DNA from: Enterococcus wangshanyuanii
GTDB lineage: Bacteria; Bacillota; Bacilli; Lactobacillales; Enterococcaceae
DNA: 64,000 bases
Assembly (NCBI RefSeq): GCF_002197645.1
Contig: NZ_CP021874.1
Coordinates: 2,542,001-2,606,000 of the forward strand
Reading direction: 5' to 3'
Positions 26,400-35,844 of the stretch are shown here, in pieces. The notes under the pieces are model-generated. The model worked only from the letters and a program-made list of their open reading frames with translations. It did not search any database and was not told the DNA's origin. The translations under genes were made by a program, and so were the position numbers. Every line of letters starts with the position of its first letter. Positions within the stretch are counted from its first letter, which is position 1.

Positions 26400-27920
26400 T
26401 TAGTTTGAAGTTCTCTTTGATCTGATTAGTGTGAATAAACCAACACATAAAAGAAAGAGCATTCCAATGATTTTCCCCATAAAGGATTCGTACTCACCAG
26501 TCTCAGGTAACAATACTTTTGATGATTTTTTAGGTACTGTCGTGTGACCAAGAGCTGTATTTGAATTTGTTTTAGTCTCAGTTAGCAGTGGTGTCTTGTT
26601 TTTTGTATAAACATAAGTAATCGTTTGAGAATATTCATTGAAAGTAATGCTTTTAGGTCGTTGAGAAAGATCTAAGGAATAGCCTTCGATTGTTAATTGG
26701 TAGGCATCTTCCAGTGTATTTAAAGTATCTCCAATCATTCCGCTGATAATTTGAGATGGGTGAATCTGTTTTCCATTTTGATCAAGGTATTGAATGGTAA
26801 TATCACCAGCAGGAACAGGATTTTTAGTATACACGTAAGAGACAGTTTGAGGAGTATCAGTGAAAGTGCCAGTTATATTGAAAGGCAGTTTCGAAGTATC
26901 TAAAGAATATCCGTCGATAGCCAACTGGTACTGATCTGTGGAAGCATCAAAAGTCTCACCTATATTGCCGCTGATTGTTTGAGCAGGAAAAATGTCGATA
27001 CCATTTTGATCAAGGTATTGAATGGTAATATCACCAGCAGGAACAGGATTTTTAGTATACACGTAAGAAACAGTTTGAGGAGTATCAGTGAAAGTGCCAG
27101 TTATATTGAAAGGCAGTTTCGAAGTATCTAAAGAATATCCATCGATAGCTAACTGATATTGCTCAGTAGAAGCATCAAAGGAGTCCCCAACGTTACCGCT
27201 AATGGATTGCTCAGAAGCGATTGCGACGCCATCTTGATCGAGATACTGGACTGTAATGTCCCCAGCTGCTACAGGAGTATCTAAAACGATCACTTTTAAG
27301 ACATGTGTGGTTCTTGTACTGAATGAATTTTGTAATGCAAGATAAACAGAAATATACTCACCAGGAACAGCCGTATTCACATTGTTGTAGTACTCAAAGA
27401 ACGTTCCACCTGGCTTTTTTTCTGTACCTAAAACGGGGCCAAAATTGAGATTGAAGGCTCTGATTCCTTGAGCAGCAATGCTTGGGTCAAAAGAATCACC
27501 TTTATTTAAATAGACAATATCTGGACTATCAACAAAAGCATAATCTCCGCCGATATAAAGTGCGCTTCCTTCTGCGGTAGCCGTTTGACCAGCTAAAATG
27601 GTTCTACTGTAGCCGATAGAAGAAATGCCTACATTTTCTCTGGCAGAAGTCGTTGCAATTTGACGGATAGTGTAATCACCAACAGGAAGTGGAAGCGACA
27701 ATCTGCCTTGGGAGTCTGTTTGCACTAATTGGAAATAAGAAGGGTCAGTGATCCCAGTGATTGTGAAATAAGATCCCTCGATCGGATGAGCAGCATCAGA
27801 GCTTTGTACATGAATGTTCAGAGTTCCCTCTGCGGCAGCGAAAGTTGGTTTAGCATCTAAGATCAAGAAATAAACAGATACTAGTGTAAAGAAAAGAATA
27901 GCTAATTTATTTTTTACCAT
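26400..27920 (-). CDS. LPXTG-anchored surface protein with MucBP repeats
   Basis: The 506-residue protein has a signal peptide (about 1-29) and an N-terminal SpaA/prealbumin-like domain (about 30-120). A bacterial Ig-like region follows, then three MucBP-type repeats of 76 residues (about 218-445, each beginning AGDIT-QYLDQ). A sortase signal, LPETGE, lies near the end, with a hydrophobic segment and basic tail. MucBP domains bind mucins or other host glycans, so an adhesin role is likely. Two of the repeats are almost identical in DNA, a substrate for copy-number change. It starts about 700 bp from the regulators of the WxL cluster. Confidence 0.92.
   Translation of the reverse strand: MVKNKLAILFFTLVSVYFLILDAKPTFAAAEGTLNIHVQSSDAAHPIEGSYFTITGITDPSYFQLVQTDSQGRLSLPLPVGDYTIRQIATTSARENVGISSIGYSRTILAGQTATAEGSALYIGGDYAFVDSPDIVYLNKGDSFDPSIAAQGIRAFNLNFGPVLGTEKKPGGTFFEYYNNVNTAVPGEYISVYLALQNSFSTRTTHVLKVIVLDTPVAAGDITVQYLDQDGVAIASEQSISGNVGDSFDASTEQYQLAIDGYSLDTSKLPFNITGTFTDTPQTVSYVYTKNPVPAGDITIQYLDQNGIDIFPAQTISGNIGETFDASTDQYQLAIDGYSLDTSKLPFNITGTFTDTPQTVSYVYTKNPVPAGDITIQYLDQNGKQIHPSQIISGMIGDTLNTLEDAYQLTIEGYSLDLSQRPKSITFNEYSQTITYVYTKNKTPLLTETKTNSNTALGHTTVPKKSSKVLLPETGEYESFMGKIIGMLFLLCVGLFTLIRSKRTSN
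26773..27160 (-). repeat. Near-identical tandem repeats in the MucBP gene
   Basis: The segments starting at 26773 and 27001 are almost identical over roughly 160 bp, at a 228-bp (76-codon) period. The third repeat is more diverged. Confidence 0.9.
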
Positions 27921-27973
27921 TTTATAAACTCCTTATGTAGAATAATATAACAAACACTTTTAAAATGAATGTG

Positions 27974-28603
27974 TTATTTTTTGATACTGCGAGGATAAAG
28001 AAAGATCATTAGGACACTTAAAGATTTGACAGACATAAACATATATTCACCCAAAGAAAAGCCGAGGCTAATATAGTCATCTATACTATTTTCTAAATTA
28101 GAGAAATAGGTAAATAAAATCAGGATAACAATAAATATTCCTATAGAGGATAAACTATTACGAATATTTTTTTTAGAAAAAGTATCTGAAGTTAGTAGAA
28201 ATTTAAACATAATTAGAAAAAAGAGGTTGATTGTTAAGGCCCCATGCAACAATACTGAAAAGGGTGTTACTCCAGTATTATCGTAAAAAAAGTCAAAAAA
28301 AATAGTCGTTGGTGCGAGAAGTATATTAAGAAAGTAAAAGAAATAAAAAGTAATTGTCGTCTTTCTACTTACTTTTGCTAAATCACTGTAAAAGGTCACG
28401 ATTTGTTGGTCTCCTTTTAGTAATTGATCTAATGAAACACCATATAGATCACTTAAAGAAACCAGACTTTCTAAATCAGGATAACTATGTTCATTCTCCC
28501 AATTTGAGATCGTCTGCCTGGAGACATGGATCTTTTCAGCAACTTGCTGTTGTGTCAAATTTTTTTTATTCCGTTCTTCTTTCAAATAATTTCCTAATTT
28601 CAT
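27974..28603 (-). CDS. XRE-type regulator with membrane domain
   Basis: The 209-residue protein has an N-terminal helix-turn-helix (about 5-60) with LTQQQVAEKIHVSRQTISNWE. Four hydrophobic segments follow between about 80 and 205. Membrane-tethered XRE regulators of this layout are common in Firmicutes, and the signal they sense is generally unknown. It lies between the MucBP gene and the LytTR gene and may regulate either. The start codon is ATG 28603. Confidence 0.85.
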   Translation of the reverse strand: MKLGNYLKEERNKKNLTQQQVAEKIHVSRQTISNWENEHSYPDLESLVSLSDLYGVSLDQLLKGDQQIVTFYSDLAKVSRKTTITFYFFYFLNILLAPTTIFFDFFYDNTGVTPFSVLLHGALTINLFFLIMFKFLLTSDTFSKKNIRNSLSSIGIFIVILILFTYFSNLENSIDDYISLGFSLGEYMFMSVKSLSVLMIFLYPRSIKK

Positions 28604-28869
28604 GAAAAATATCCTTTATTTTTATTTAGAATATTTTAATAATTTATCAAATAGAAATGAACTTGTCAATGTGAAGTTATAATATTTCTATTATTTTAAA
28701 CTATTCATTTTTTCTAAAAAACCTTATATTAACGCGGTGCAAAGAAACTTGTCATAGTAAATTCTTGAAAAATATTTACTTTTATTTTTTTGGAATTTAC
28801 TATAAACATGTTTTCATGTTGTATCTAAGAAAATGAGATAAATAAAAAAATATGAGGTGAGTTGAGAAG

Positions 28870-29622
28870 ATGCTAGAGCAGGTGAAGTGTAATTTGTATA
28901 TGTTTGAAGAAAATGAAGCTGCTCAGGAAAAATTGACAAAGCATTTGGCTAACTATAATGGCCGGTTAAAAATCAAGGTGTATTTTGATGACTCTGAAGA
29001 AAAGTTTTTTAAAAGAGTGACTGTTGCGCAAGGAAACACCATCGTTTTGATGAGAACTGAAAAAGGATGGGAAAAACTGACTAGTAAAATTAAAAAAATG
29101 CAGCGTTACACCCAATTCATTTACATATGTAAGGAAGGGTTTGACCTAGTCAAAATGGTGAATGAAGGGTACAGTGAGGAATCATTTATCATCTTTGAAA
29201 ATACACAGGATATCGGCCGTCAATTTCAAAAGATATTACAAAAAATAGAGCAGAATCTGGTTGAACGCATCATCAGTAGTAACAATTTGCTGATTAGCTA
29301 TAAACAGGAAGATATTATTATTCCGTGGGATGAGATCACGTTTATAGAGACGATCAAAGAGGAACGAAATTATATGATGGTTTACACAGAACATGGTAAA
29401 CACATAGCGAAAGGCACTTTGGGGAAGTTAAAAGAAAGTATATCATCTAAACAAATTTATAAAGATTTAAAATCATATATTATTAATCTGAATAAAGTGA
29501 AAAAAGTAAATTTAGATGATAATTATATTGAATTTTTAGATCAACAAAAAATATATTTTAGCACAAAAGTGATGTTGAAACTTAAAAGAGAATTAAAGGA
29601 TTTGTACCGAGCAAATGCATAA
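28870..29622 (+). CDS. LytTR-domain transcriptional regulator with atypical N-terminus
   Basis: The 250-residue protein has a C-terminal LytTR DNA-binding domain (about 145-245), seen in IIPWDEITFIETIK and DLKSYIINLNKVKKV. The N-terminal 130 residues look like a receiver-domain remnant without the acidic pocket and phospho-acceptor aspartate in recognisable form. No histidine kinase is adjacent. It is directly upstream of the WxL genes and is the best candidate for their regulator. LytTR regulators often control surface and secretion genes. Confidence 0.82.
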   Translation: MLEQVKCNLYMFEENEAAQEKLTKHLANYNGRLKIKVYFDDSEEKFFKRVTVAQGNTIVLMRTEKGWEKLTSKIKKMQRYTQFIYICKEGFDLVKMVNEGYSEESFIIFENTQDIGRQFQKILQKIEQNLVERIISSNNLLISYKQEDIIIPWDEITFIETIKEERNYMMVYTEHGKHIAKGTLGKLKESISSKQIYKDLKSYIINLNKVKKVNLDDNYIEFLDQQKIYFSTKVMLKLKRELKDLYRANA

Positions 29623-29657
29623 AATGCCTTTTTTACTGCGTGAAACGGCGTTTTATA
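29621..29657 (+). terminator. Weak hairpin between the LytTR and WxL genes
   Basis: AAAATGCC (29621-29628) pairs with GGCGTTTT (29647-29654), with one G-T pair. It is a possible terminator. Confidence 0.4.
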
Positions 29658-29728
29658 ATGAAATAACTTTTGTATAATTAAATTGTAATATAAATTACAA
29701 AAAAAACACAAATAGGGAGAGAGTTTTC

Positions 29729-30397
29729 ATGAAAAAAACAGCAATTTATTCTTCGCTACTTTTATCAACAGTGATTTTAGCTAGTGTTGGAGGAACTAAG
29801 GCTTTAGCAGCACCTCAAGGTGAAATGAGTACAGACACACACATCGAATTTTCTGGACACACACCAAATCCTAATCCAGAGGGCGACTTGAATTTGATTT
29901 GGGTTCCAACAACGTTTGAATTTGGTAATCATGATGTGGCAGATAATGCGACTGCAAGTACATCGTATGAAATGCAAAATCCACTACCAAAATATACAGT
30001 TGTTGAAGATAAAAGAACAGATGCTCATGGTCAATGGACTGTGAAAGCTGCTTCAAGTGAATTGAAATCTGGTTCCAATTCGTTAGCTGGAGCACAAATC
30101 AACATCACAAATACGGCAGTCAAACAATATACACCAACAGATAATACGGTTGTCCCAGAGTCAACTGGCGCAATCGTTGACGCACCGGGTTCATGGTCGA
30201 ATGTGACTGTTTCATCAAACATCCAGTTAGCCGCTGGTGGTGCTGCACAAGAAGTAATGACAGCAACTGGTTCTGCTGTTGAAAACGGAAAATATGCAGC
30301 TGAGTTTGGAAACGTTACGCTACAAGTTCCTCAAAGTCAGGCAAAAGAAGGAAATTATACTGGTACGGTCACTTGGACGCTAGAAGATACACTGTAA
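29729..30397 (+). CDS. WxL-domain surface protein
   Basis: The 222-residue protein has a signal peptide (about 1-28, ending ALAAPQ) and a WxL domain that ends in the typical YTGTVTWTLEDTL motif. The first conserved Trp is in IWVPTTFEFG near 57. WxL proteins bind peptidoglycan non-covalently and form surface complexes with DUF916/DUF3324 partners. Such a partner follows here. A hairpin between the two genes probably makes this gene the more highly expressed one. Confidence 0.93.
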   Translation: MKKTAIYSSLLLSTVILASVGGTKALAAPQGEMSTDTHIEFSGHTPNPNPEGDLNLIWVPTTFEFGNHDVADNATASTSYEMQNPLPKYTVVEDKRTDAHGQWTVKAASSELKSGSNSLAGAQINITNTAVKQYTPTDNTVVPESTGAIVDAPGSWSNVTVSSNIQLAAGGAAQEVMTATGSAVENGKYAAEFGNVTLQVPQSQAKEGNYTGTVTWTLEDTL

Positions 30398-30414
30398 TTT
30401 TGATTATATCTTAG

Positions 30415-30451
30415 AGCTAAGTGAGCTGTCTTGATAGCTCACTTAGCTTTT
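30415..30451 (+). terminator. Attenuator-like hairpin after the first WxL gene
   Basis: A perfect 13-bp stem, AGCTAAGTGAGCT (30415-30427) with 30436-30448, is followed by only four T. The DUF916 gene follows at once, so partial read-through is likely. Confidence 0.7.
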
Positions 30452-30468
30452 ACTTAGGAGTAAGTGTT

Positions 30469-31566
30469 ATGAATTTAAAAATAAAAAGAACGCTTTTTAT
30501 AGGAACAATAGTCTTTATCTTAGGCGGCGGGTTTCCGCTTGTTACTTTTGCCGAAAAAGATACAGTTGTAGAAAAAAATGTAGGTTTTTCAGTTCAAGCG
30601 ATTCGTCCTGAAACACAAGTAGATCCAAGCTTAAGCTTTTTTTATCCGGCAGTCGTTCCTGGTGAAAAACAAACCCTACAACTAAAAATAGTAAATACTA
30701 GCGGTGAAAAGCTTACTTTAGATCTTAATATAGTGAATGCTTCAACCAGCATCAACGGGAATATCGATTATAGCCAGGTAAACGCCCAACTAGATGAGAG
30801 TTTAAAAACACCGCTGACTGAACTGGTATCGATCACTGATCCATCACTGACCTTAAAAAAGGATGAAACGAAAGTCGTTGAAGTTAAAATCAGCTCTTCA
30901 TCAGAAGCGTTCTCTGGTGTTAAGCTCGGTGCAATCAGAGTATTGAAACACCTAGATGAAGAGAAAAAAGCAAAGGGTGTTGCGACAAATTATGGCTATA
31001 CTATAGGGATTTTGCTAACAGAAGATAAAAAGCCATATAATGTCGGTGGTGATTTGGTTTATAAAACGGCAGCAGCAAAAATTATTAACGGCTATAAAAC
31101 AGCAGCAATCAATTTTCAAAATCCTAATCCATATGTGATTCAAAACTTGGAGATGTCTGCAAAGCTGTATAAAAAAGGCAATAGTGCAGTGATCGGAGAA
31201 AAGAGTTTAGAGAACATGTCTATTGCGCCTAACACATCTTTTGATTTTCCTATTCAATTAGGCTTAGGAAATCTTGAAGCAGGTTCTTATAGAGTGAAAA
31301 TCACTGCTCAAAATGATCAAGATTCTTGGAATTGGGATGAAGAATTTACAGTCAGTCCAAAACAAGCATCTGAAGTGAATAAAAAATCAGTGTATAAATT
31401 GACTTTACCTAAACTGTATAAGTATTTGTTTGCTTTATTAACTGGCCTAACTATTATAGCAATTGCTTTGCTACAGTTTTTCTCGACCCAAAATAAAAAG
31501 AAACAAAAAAAGAAAATAAATAAACGTAAAGGAAAAAGAGAGAAGAGGAAAATGCATGAGACGTAA
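30469..31566 (+). CDS. DUF916/DUF3324 WxL-interacting protein
   Basis: The 365-residue protein has a signal peptide and an N-terminal DUF916 domain (peptidoglycan-binding, about 30-150), followed by DUF3324 (about 165-305). A single membrane helix (about 322-345) precedes a long Lys-rich cytoplasmic tail. Such proteins pair with WxL proteins to build a surface complex, with DUF3324 assigned to host or ligand binding. The frame opens upstream at 30421, but TTAGGAG places the start at ATG 30469. Its last bases overlap the next start. Confidence 0.92.
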   Translation: MNLKIKRTLFIGTIVFILGGGFPLVTFAEKDTVVEKNVGFSVQAIRPETQVDPSLSFFYPAVVPGEKQTLQLKIVNTSGEKLTLDLNIVNASTSINGNIDYSQVNAQLDESLKTPLTELVSITDPSLTLKKDETKVVEVKISSSSEAFSGVKLGAIRVLKHLDEEKKAKGVATNYGYTIGILLTEDKKPYNVGGDLVYKTAAAKIINGYKTAAINFQNPNPYVIQNLEMSAKLYKKGNSAVIGEKSLENMSIAPNTSFDFPIQLGLGNLEAGSYRVKITAQNDQDSWNWDEEFTVSPKQASEVNKKSVYKLTLPKLYKYLFALLTGLTIIAIALLQFFSTQNKKKQKKKINKRKGKREKRKMHET

Positions 31567-31864
31567 ACTTTTGTACCTATTGATTGTAGGAATTATCAGC
31601 ATTATTTTTCAACCAATCCCTCTTTTCGCCTCAGCAGCTTCTCAAAACGAGCCTACTGACGTAGGAATCACATTCACGGATACACAACAAAGTTCGGCTA
31701 CTATTGATACTTCTGAAAGTAAAGTGCCAGCAACTGTTTCTGGAAGCGAAAAAAAGAATTTTCCTAATACTGGAGAGAAGAGAGGCCAACTTTTTCGTTT
31801 ACTTGGTGTACTGTTCATTTTTCTAGGATTGTTTTTATTCAAAAGGGTAAGACGGAAAAGTTGA
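31556..31864 (+). CDS. Small sortase-anchored protein (FPNTG motif)
   Basis: The 102-residue protein has a signal peptide (about 1-27), a short Ser/Thr-rich ectodomain and a C-terminal sorting signal, FPNTGE. A hydrophobic stretch and basic tail (KRVRRKS) follow. FPxTG is a known variant of LPXTG. The gene overlaps the DUF916 gene by 11 bp. Small LPXTG proteins are standard members of WxL clusters. Confidence 0.85.
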   Translation: MRRKLLYLLIVGIISIIFQPIPLFASAASQNEPTDVGITFTDTQQSSATIDTSESKVPATVSGSEKKNFPNTGEKRGQLFRLLGVLFIFLGLFLFKRVRRKS

Positions 31865-31889
31865 GAGTTTTAGTAGGAGGAAAAATACA

Positions 31890-32093
31890 TTGAATATATG
31901 GATTTATTTACCGGTGATACTTGGCGTATTGCTATTTATTGCTTCGCTTATTTTGGTTATTAGAATAGCGTCCAGACGAAAAGGGCTCTCCAAAGAACTT
32001 CTGGTTAGTTTATTTTTAACGGTTCTATCTGTCGGCTGGATTGCCTTGGGTGTGTATACCTTCATTGTAATAAGAAGTCAATTGATGAGCTAA
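31890..32093 (+). CDS. Small membrane protein in the WxL operon
   Basis: The 67-residue protein has two membrane segments (about 4-26 and 38-62). The start codon is TTG, supported by AGGAGG upstream. No family is recognised. It lies tightly between the sortase substrate and the large WxL protein, so it is probably a membrane partner of that complex. Confidence 0.7.
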   Translation: MNIWIYLPVILGVLLFIASLILVIRIASRRKGLSKELLVSLFLTVLSVGWIALGVYTFIVIRSQLMS

Positions 32094-32119
32094 TGATTGT
32101 GATAAGAGGAGGTGTGAGT

Positions 32120-34906
32120 ATGAAAAGAGGATTATACGTTTTATTAGGAACGGCATTCGTTGTGCTGGCATTTTCCAGTCAAAAAAGTTATTTGGCCGTA
32201 TCAACTGATACTTTCGATAGACAAGAAGAAACAACGAGCAGCCAAGATCAACAGACTACAGCAGCAACAACGACGAGTGGGTCGATCAAAAACGTGCTGC
32301 ATTTTGGTGACTCTATTGAATCAGTGACTAAGAGTGAGCAACAAACTCAAACAAGTACTACAAATATCGAGGATTCAAAACAGGCTACTGTCAGAGCTGC
32401 CGCGGCTAATACACTAAGCTATACTATTGTCGTACATGAGGAGACGTATCGTGTGAATATGACTCCTGTAACAACGAATAGTTTAATTTATTCTGCAGAA
32501 GTGATCGCTCCTGAAAAAGCCAAAACTTTGATCGACCTAGACTTAAAGGATCCGGATAAAAAGGCGCAAGCAAATACATATTTAGAAGATGCTTTTACGG
32601 CGTTGGTTGAGGCTACTCGTCAGGCTGGTGGTCAATTTGATTTGGCACAAGTCCAATCGATCAAAGTATCTAATATTGCGGTTGCAGATTTTTCTGCTTA
32701 TGATAGAAGCCCGATCGTAACGACACTAGCAAATAAATCAGCTTATTTTAGAAATATGGCTCGTCTGACTTTTCCAGATATGGTAGCGGGAGATGGTGTC
32801 TTAAAGAGTCTTACTGCGAGTGTACCTATCGCTAACCTAATATTGCCTAAAATAAAAAGAATCGGTGATTCTTTTGCTGTTGTTGCAGGTGAGATCACAC
32901 CGCCATTGGCCAATGTCAATGCGAAGTTGATTGGCATTTATGCACCAGAAGTCGAGGAAATCGGTGATTATGCTTTTCATGGTCAATCGTTATTACGAGG
33001 TACATTGACTAGTCCGGATGCAAGCGGCACGACTTCAACAACGCTACTATCATTTCCAAAGGTAACGAAAATTGGAAAGCAAGCATTTAGAAATGCTAAA
33101 GTTTTAAAATATCTTGCTCTTGATAATTTAGTTGAAATGGGAGAAGGCGCTTTTGAGGAATGCGCAGATTTAACAGGAGGAAATGCCTACGGGTTTAGTC
33201 TTAATTCGAGCGGCGATCCTCTTCTTTTACCTAAATTAAAGGCCATTCCAGCCAGAGCCTTTTATAATTGCACAAAGCTTATGCAGATAAGTGCATCGGA
33301 AGCAAAATCGATCGGTGACGAAGCTTTTTACAATTGTTCTTCTTTAGGACGCTTACTCGTGAAGAAAGTGGAAGTGATCGGTCATTCTATTTTATCAATG
33401 AAATCCGGGACTAGTGCTGGAAGTGCATTGACCAGTATTGCGCTTCCAGTAATAAAAAAGATTGAAACAGATAGTTTTTCTGGCAATAGTGCGTTTAAAG
33501 GTATTTTAACTTCCTTGCGTAATTTATACAGCTCAGATACAGATGCTGTTAGAGATAATTTACCTAGAGAGATGTTGCTGTATGCTTTTCCTGATTATGA
33601 AAAGTATAGTGATCGATTTTTGAATGTAGGTGAAACGTATGACTATCAATTCTATCGGGATGAGGATATGGCGAGTGAAGATACAAAAACGTTATACAAA
33701 TATATTGTATTGAAACAGCCAACAACTAATTCTGCGTATTATCAAATGCACAAAACCTATACACCGAGTTGGGGGTTGCAATGGAATATTTTTTCTCAGC
33801 CTGAAACGTTTATGAAGAAAAAGGTTTCTATTACGATCGGTGATCCATCGGCACCATCTACTATTTTGATGCCAGGTTTTTATCAAGGTGTTGCCGATTT
33901 GAATTGGACGATCCCTTCAAGTGCTTCTGTTTCAGGTACGACAGATATTGTTGCCTTTAACATGGTTTTATTTACAGGAGAAGAAAAGCCTGTGAATCAA
34001 GTGATGCTGGATATTCATGATATTTATGCGAAACAAGGAGATACAGCAGTTGATTTTGTGACGGATATTGCTGCGAGTGAAGAGCAGATCAACTTGGAAG
34101 ATGCACAGCTTACGATCGCTTATCCTTCTGATAAATTGACGCTGGGGGATTTATGGATCGAGCAGAACGGTCAGGATATTACTGGAAATGCCCGAGTGGA
34201 GCTGAGCACAAGCGGAACAGTTCTCGTTACTGGAATCAACGCTCAAGATATCAAAAATTTTCCAGTCAAAATCCATTTTAAAAATAGTAAGGCTGAACAA
34301 GCAATGGAAAGTGAATCATTTGAAGGATCGATTCTTTCTGCTAGCTTGTACGACACAGATAAATTCACCGTGGAAATAATCAAGGAAGAAAAAGCTGGAT
34401 TGAGTTTGCTGTGGGTTCCTGATATTTTCGATTTTGGTTCGCATCGTTTAGCTGAGTTAAAAGAGGAGACATTTCAGACAACGACCGAGTTGCCGGCGTA
34501 TTTAGTTGTAAGTGATATGAGAGGGACTGAAGAGACAAATGGCTGGAAAGTACAATTAACGGCTTCGCATTTAACGGAAAATAAATCAGGTGACAGGATA
34601 GAGAATGTGGAATATCTTTTTACAGGCAATAAGTTAAAAGAATATCATACTGACGATGTCTCGCTTCCTCCGAATCAAACAACGATCATTGAACCGTCAG
34701 ATAGACTAAAGGAAAACTCACTCGTATCGTCTAACTTTACTAGTGCTGAAACAGATACAGGAATATTGTCTGCAAAAACTGGAGGTATTTCTGGCTACTA
34801 TGCACTTGAAATCAATGATATTCAACTAAAGATCCAAGAGCTGACAAAGATCAATGGAAGTGCTTATAATGGGACATTGACTTGGACATTGGAGGATACG
34901 CTATAA
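32120..34906 (+). CDS. Large WxL protein with leucine-rich (BspA-like) repeats
   Basis: The 928-residue protein has a signal peptide, then a Ser/Thr/Gln-rich region (about 25-95). A central array of BspA-type LRR repeats lies at about 210-470, with units such as EIGDYAFHG, KIGKQAFRN and SIGDEAFYN. A C-terminal WxL domain (about 750-928) ends TLTWTLEDTL. BspA repeats mediate binding to host matrix and other bacteria. The frame opens at 32093, but AGGAGG places the start at ATG 32120. The C-terminal 20 residues are almost the same as those of the first WxL protein. Confidence 0.9.
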   Translation: MKRGLYVLLGTAFVVLAFSSQKSYLAVSTDTFDRQEETTSSQDQQTTAATTTSGSIKNVLHFGDSIESVTKSEQQTQTSTTNIEDSKQATVRAAAANTLSYTIVVHEETYRVNMTPVTTNSLIYSAEVIAPEKAKTLIDLDLKDPDKKAQANTYLEDAFTALVEATRQAGGQFDLAQVQSIKVSNIAVADFSAYDRSPIVTTLANKSAYFRNMARLTFPDMVAGDGVLKSLTASVPIANLILPKIKRIGDSFAVVAGEITPPLANVNAKLIGIYAPEVEEIGDYAFHGQSLLRGTLTSPDASGTTSTTLLSFPKVTKIGKQAFRNAKVLKYLALDNLVEMGEGAFEECADLTGGNAYGFSLNSSGDPLLLPKLKAIPARAFYNCTKLMQISASEAKSIGDEAFYNCSSLGRLLVKKVEVIGHSILSMKSGTSAGSALTSIALPVIKKIETDSFSGNSAFKGILTSLRNLYSSDTDAVRDNLPREMLLYAFPDYEKYSDRFLNVGETYDYQFYRDEDMASEDTKTLYKYIVLKQPTTNSAYYQMHKTYTPSWGLQWNIFSQPETFMKKKVSITIGDPSAPSTILMPGFYQGVADLNWTIPSSASVSGTTDIVAFNMVLFTGEEKPVNQVMLDIHDIYAKQGDTAVDFVTDIAASEEQINLEDAQLTIAYPSDKLTLGDLWIEQNGQDITGNARVELSTSGTVLVTGINAQDIKNFPVKIHFKNSKAEQAMESESFEGSILSASLYDTDKFTVEIIKEEKAGLSLLWVPDIFDFGSHRLAELKEETFQTTTELPAYLVVSDMRGTEETNGWKVQLTASHLTENKSGDRIENVEYLFTGNKLKEYHTDDVSLPPNQTTIIEPSDRLKENSLVSSNFTSAETDTGILSAKTGGISGYYALEINDIQLKIQELTKINGSAYNGTLTWTLEDTL

Positions 34907-34969
34907 ATTTTTAGAACAAGTGAAGAGATATTTTGACGAAGACGGACATCTTTTGCAAAGGAGAAAAAA

Positions 34970-35626
34970 ATGACACGTATTGGCATGCTTTCAACATCTA
35001 GCTATGATACAGATCTACGGACATTGTTGATTCAAAATGACTATGAAGCTACAAAGGTTCAATGCAGTGATCACGTAGAGGGAATCGACATCATATTGAT
35101 CGATAAAAATAAAGAAAATGAAGTTTCTAAAACGATAGAATATCTACTTAATCTTAAGGGACAACGACTGCCTATTTGGGTGGTTGCTAAAGACTATGCC
35201 GCAGATGAGAAACTGATCTATCTACAATTAGGCGCTAACGGGGTCATATCTAAAACAGCAGAAATGAAAGAGTTGTTATTAACGATACAAAACTATCTGT
35301 GTACTGGATGCATTTCGCAGGCTAGTTTGACAGAAGATGCTTTGGATTCACTTGTTTTAGATCATAATAAGCAGTGTATTATTGTTGATAAGGAGCAGGA
35401 GATCTCATTTACGAGAAAAGAGTTTTGTGCGTTTGAAATACTCTATAAAAATAAAAATGATACAGTCACTTATGAGGAGTTATTCCACTACTTATGGGAT
35501 GGCTCGAAGGATAAGAAGATTTATCGGGTAGCGAATATCATTTTTCATATCCGAAACAAGTTGCCTGAGAATAAAAAATATATGATCCAAACGATCAGAT
35601 CCAAGGGCTATATACTAAAACTATAA
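34970..35626 (+). CDS. OmpR-type winged-helix regulator with altered receiver domain
   Basis: The 218-residue protein has a receiver-like N-terminal half and a C-terminal winged helix (about 130-218) with FTRKEFCAFEILYKN and IRSKGYILKL. The Asp at the end of strand 3 (IDIILIDK) and Lys in VISKTAE are kept, but the acidic pair at the N-terminus is missing. No kinase gene is adjacent. It is the last gene of the WxL cluster and follows the large WxL gene by 63 bp, so it may regulate it. Confidence 0.85.
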   Translation: MTRIGMLSTSSYDTDLRTLLIQNDYEATKVQCSDHVEGIDIILIDKNKENEVSKTIEYLLNLKGQRLPIWVVAKDYAADEKLIYLQLGANGVISKTAEMKELLLTIQNYLCTGCISQASLTEDALDSLVLDHNKQCIIVDKEQEISFTRKEFCAFEILYKNKNDTVTYEELFHYLWDGSKDKKIYRVANIIFHIRNKLPENKKYMIQTIRSKGYILKL

Positions 35627-35658
35627 CAACTAAGAAGATCACGAGTAACTGAATAGCA

Positions 35659-35706
35659 TAAAAATATGATGGAGGAGTGCGGCTGCTTTTTCTATCATAT
35701 TTTTTG
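35659..35706 (+). terminator. Terminator of the WxL cluster
   Basis: An 11-bp AT-rich stem, AAAAATATGAT with ATCATATTTTT, is followed by T. Confidence 0.75.
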
Positions 35707-35844
35707 CATTTTAAGCAATAGTGGAAAAATAAGCGGTTTTACGCTAACATATAAAAGAAAACTCAAAAATGAGTATTTAGCCCATCTCTTTAGGCTGTTA
35801 AGCTGAATAGAGAGGTGGACATTTGTTAGAAAGGCGGTGAATCA

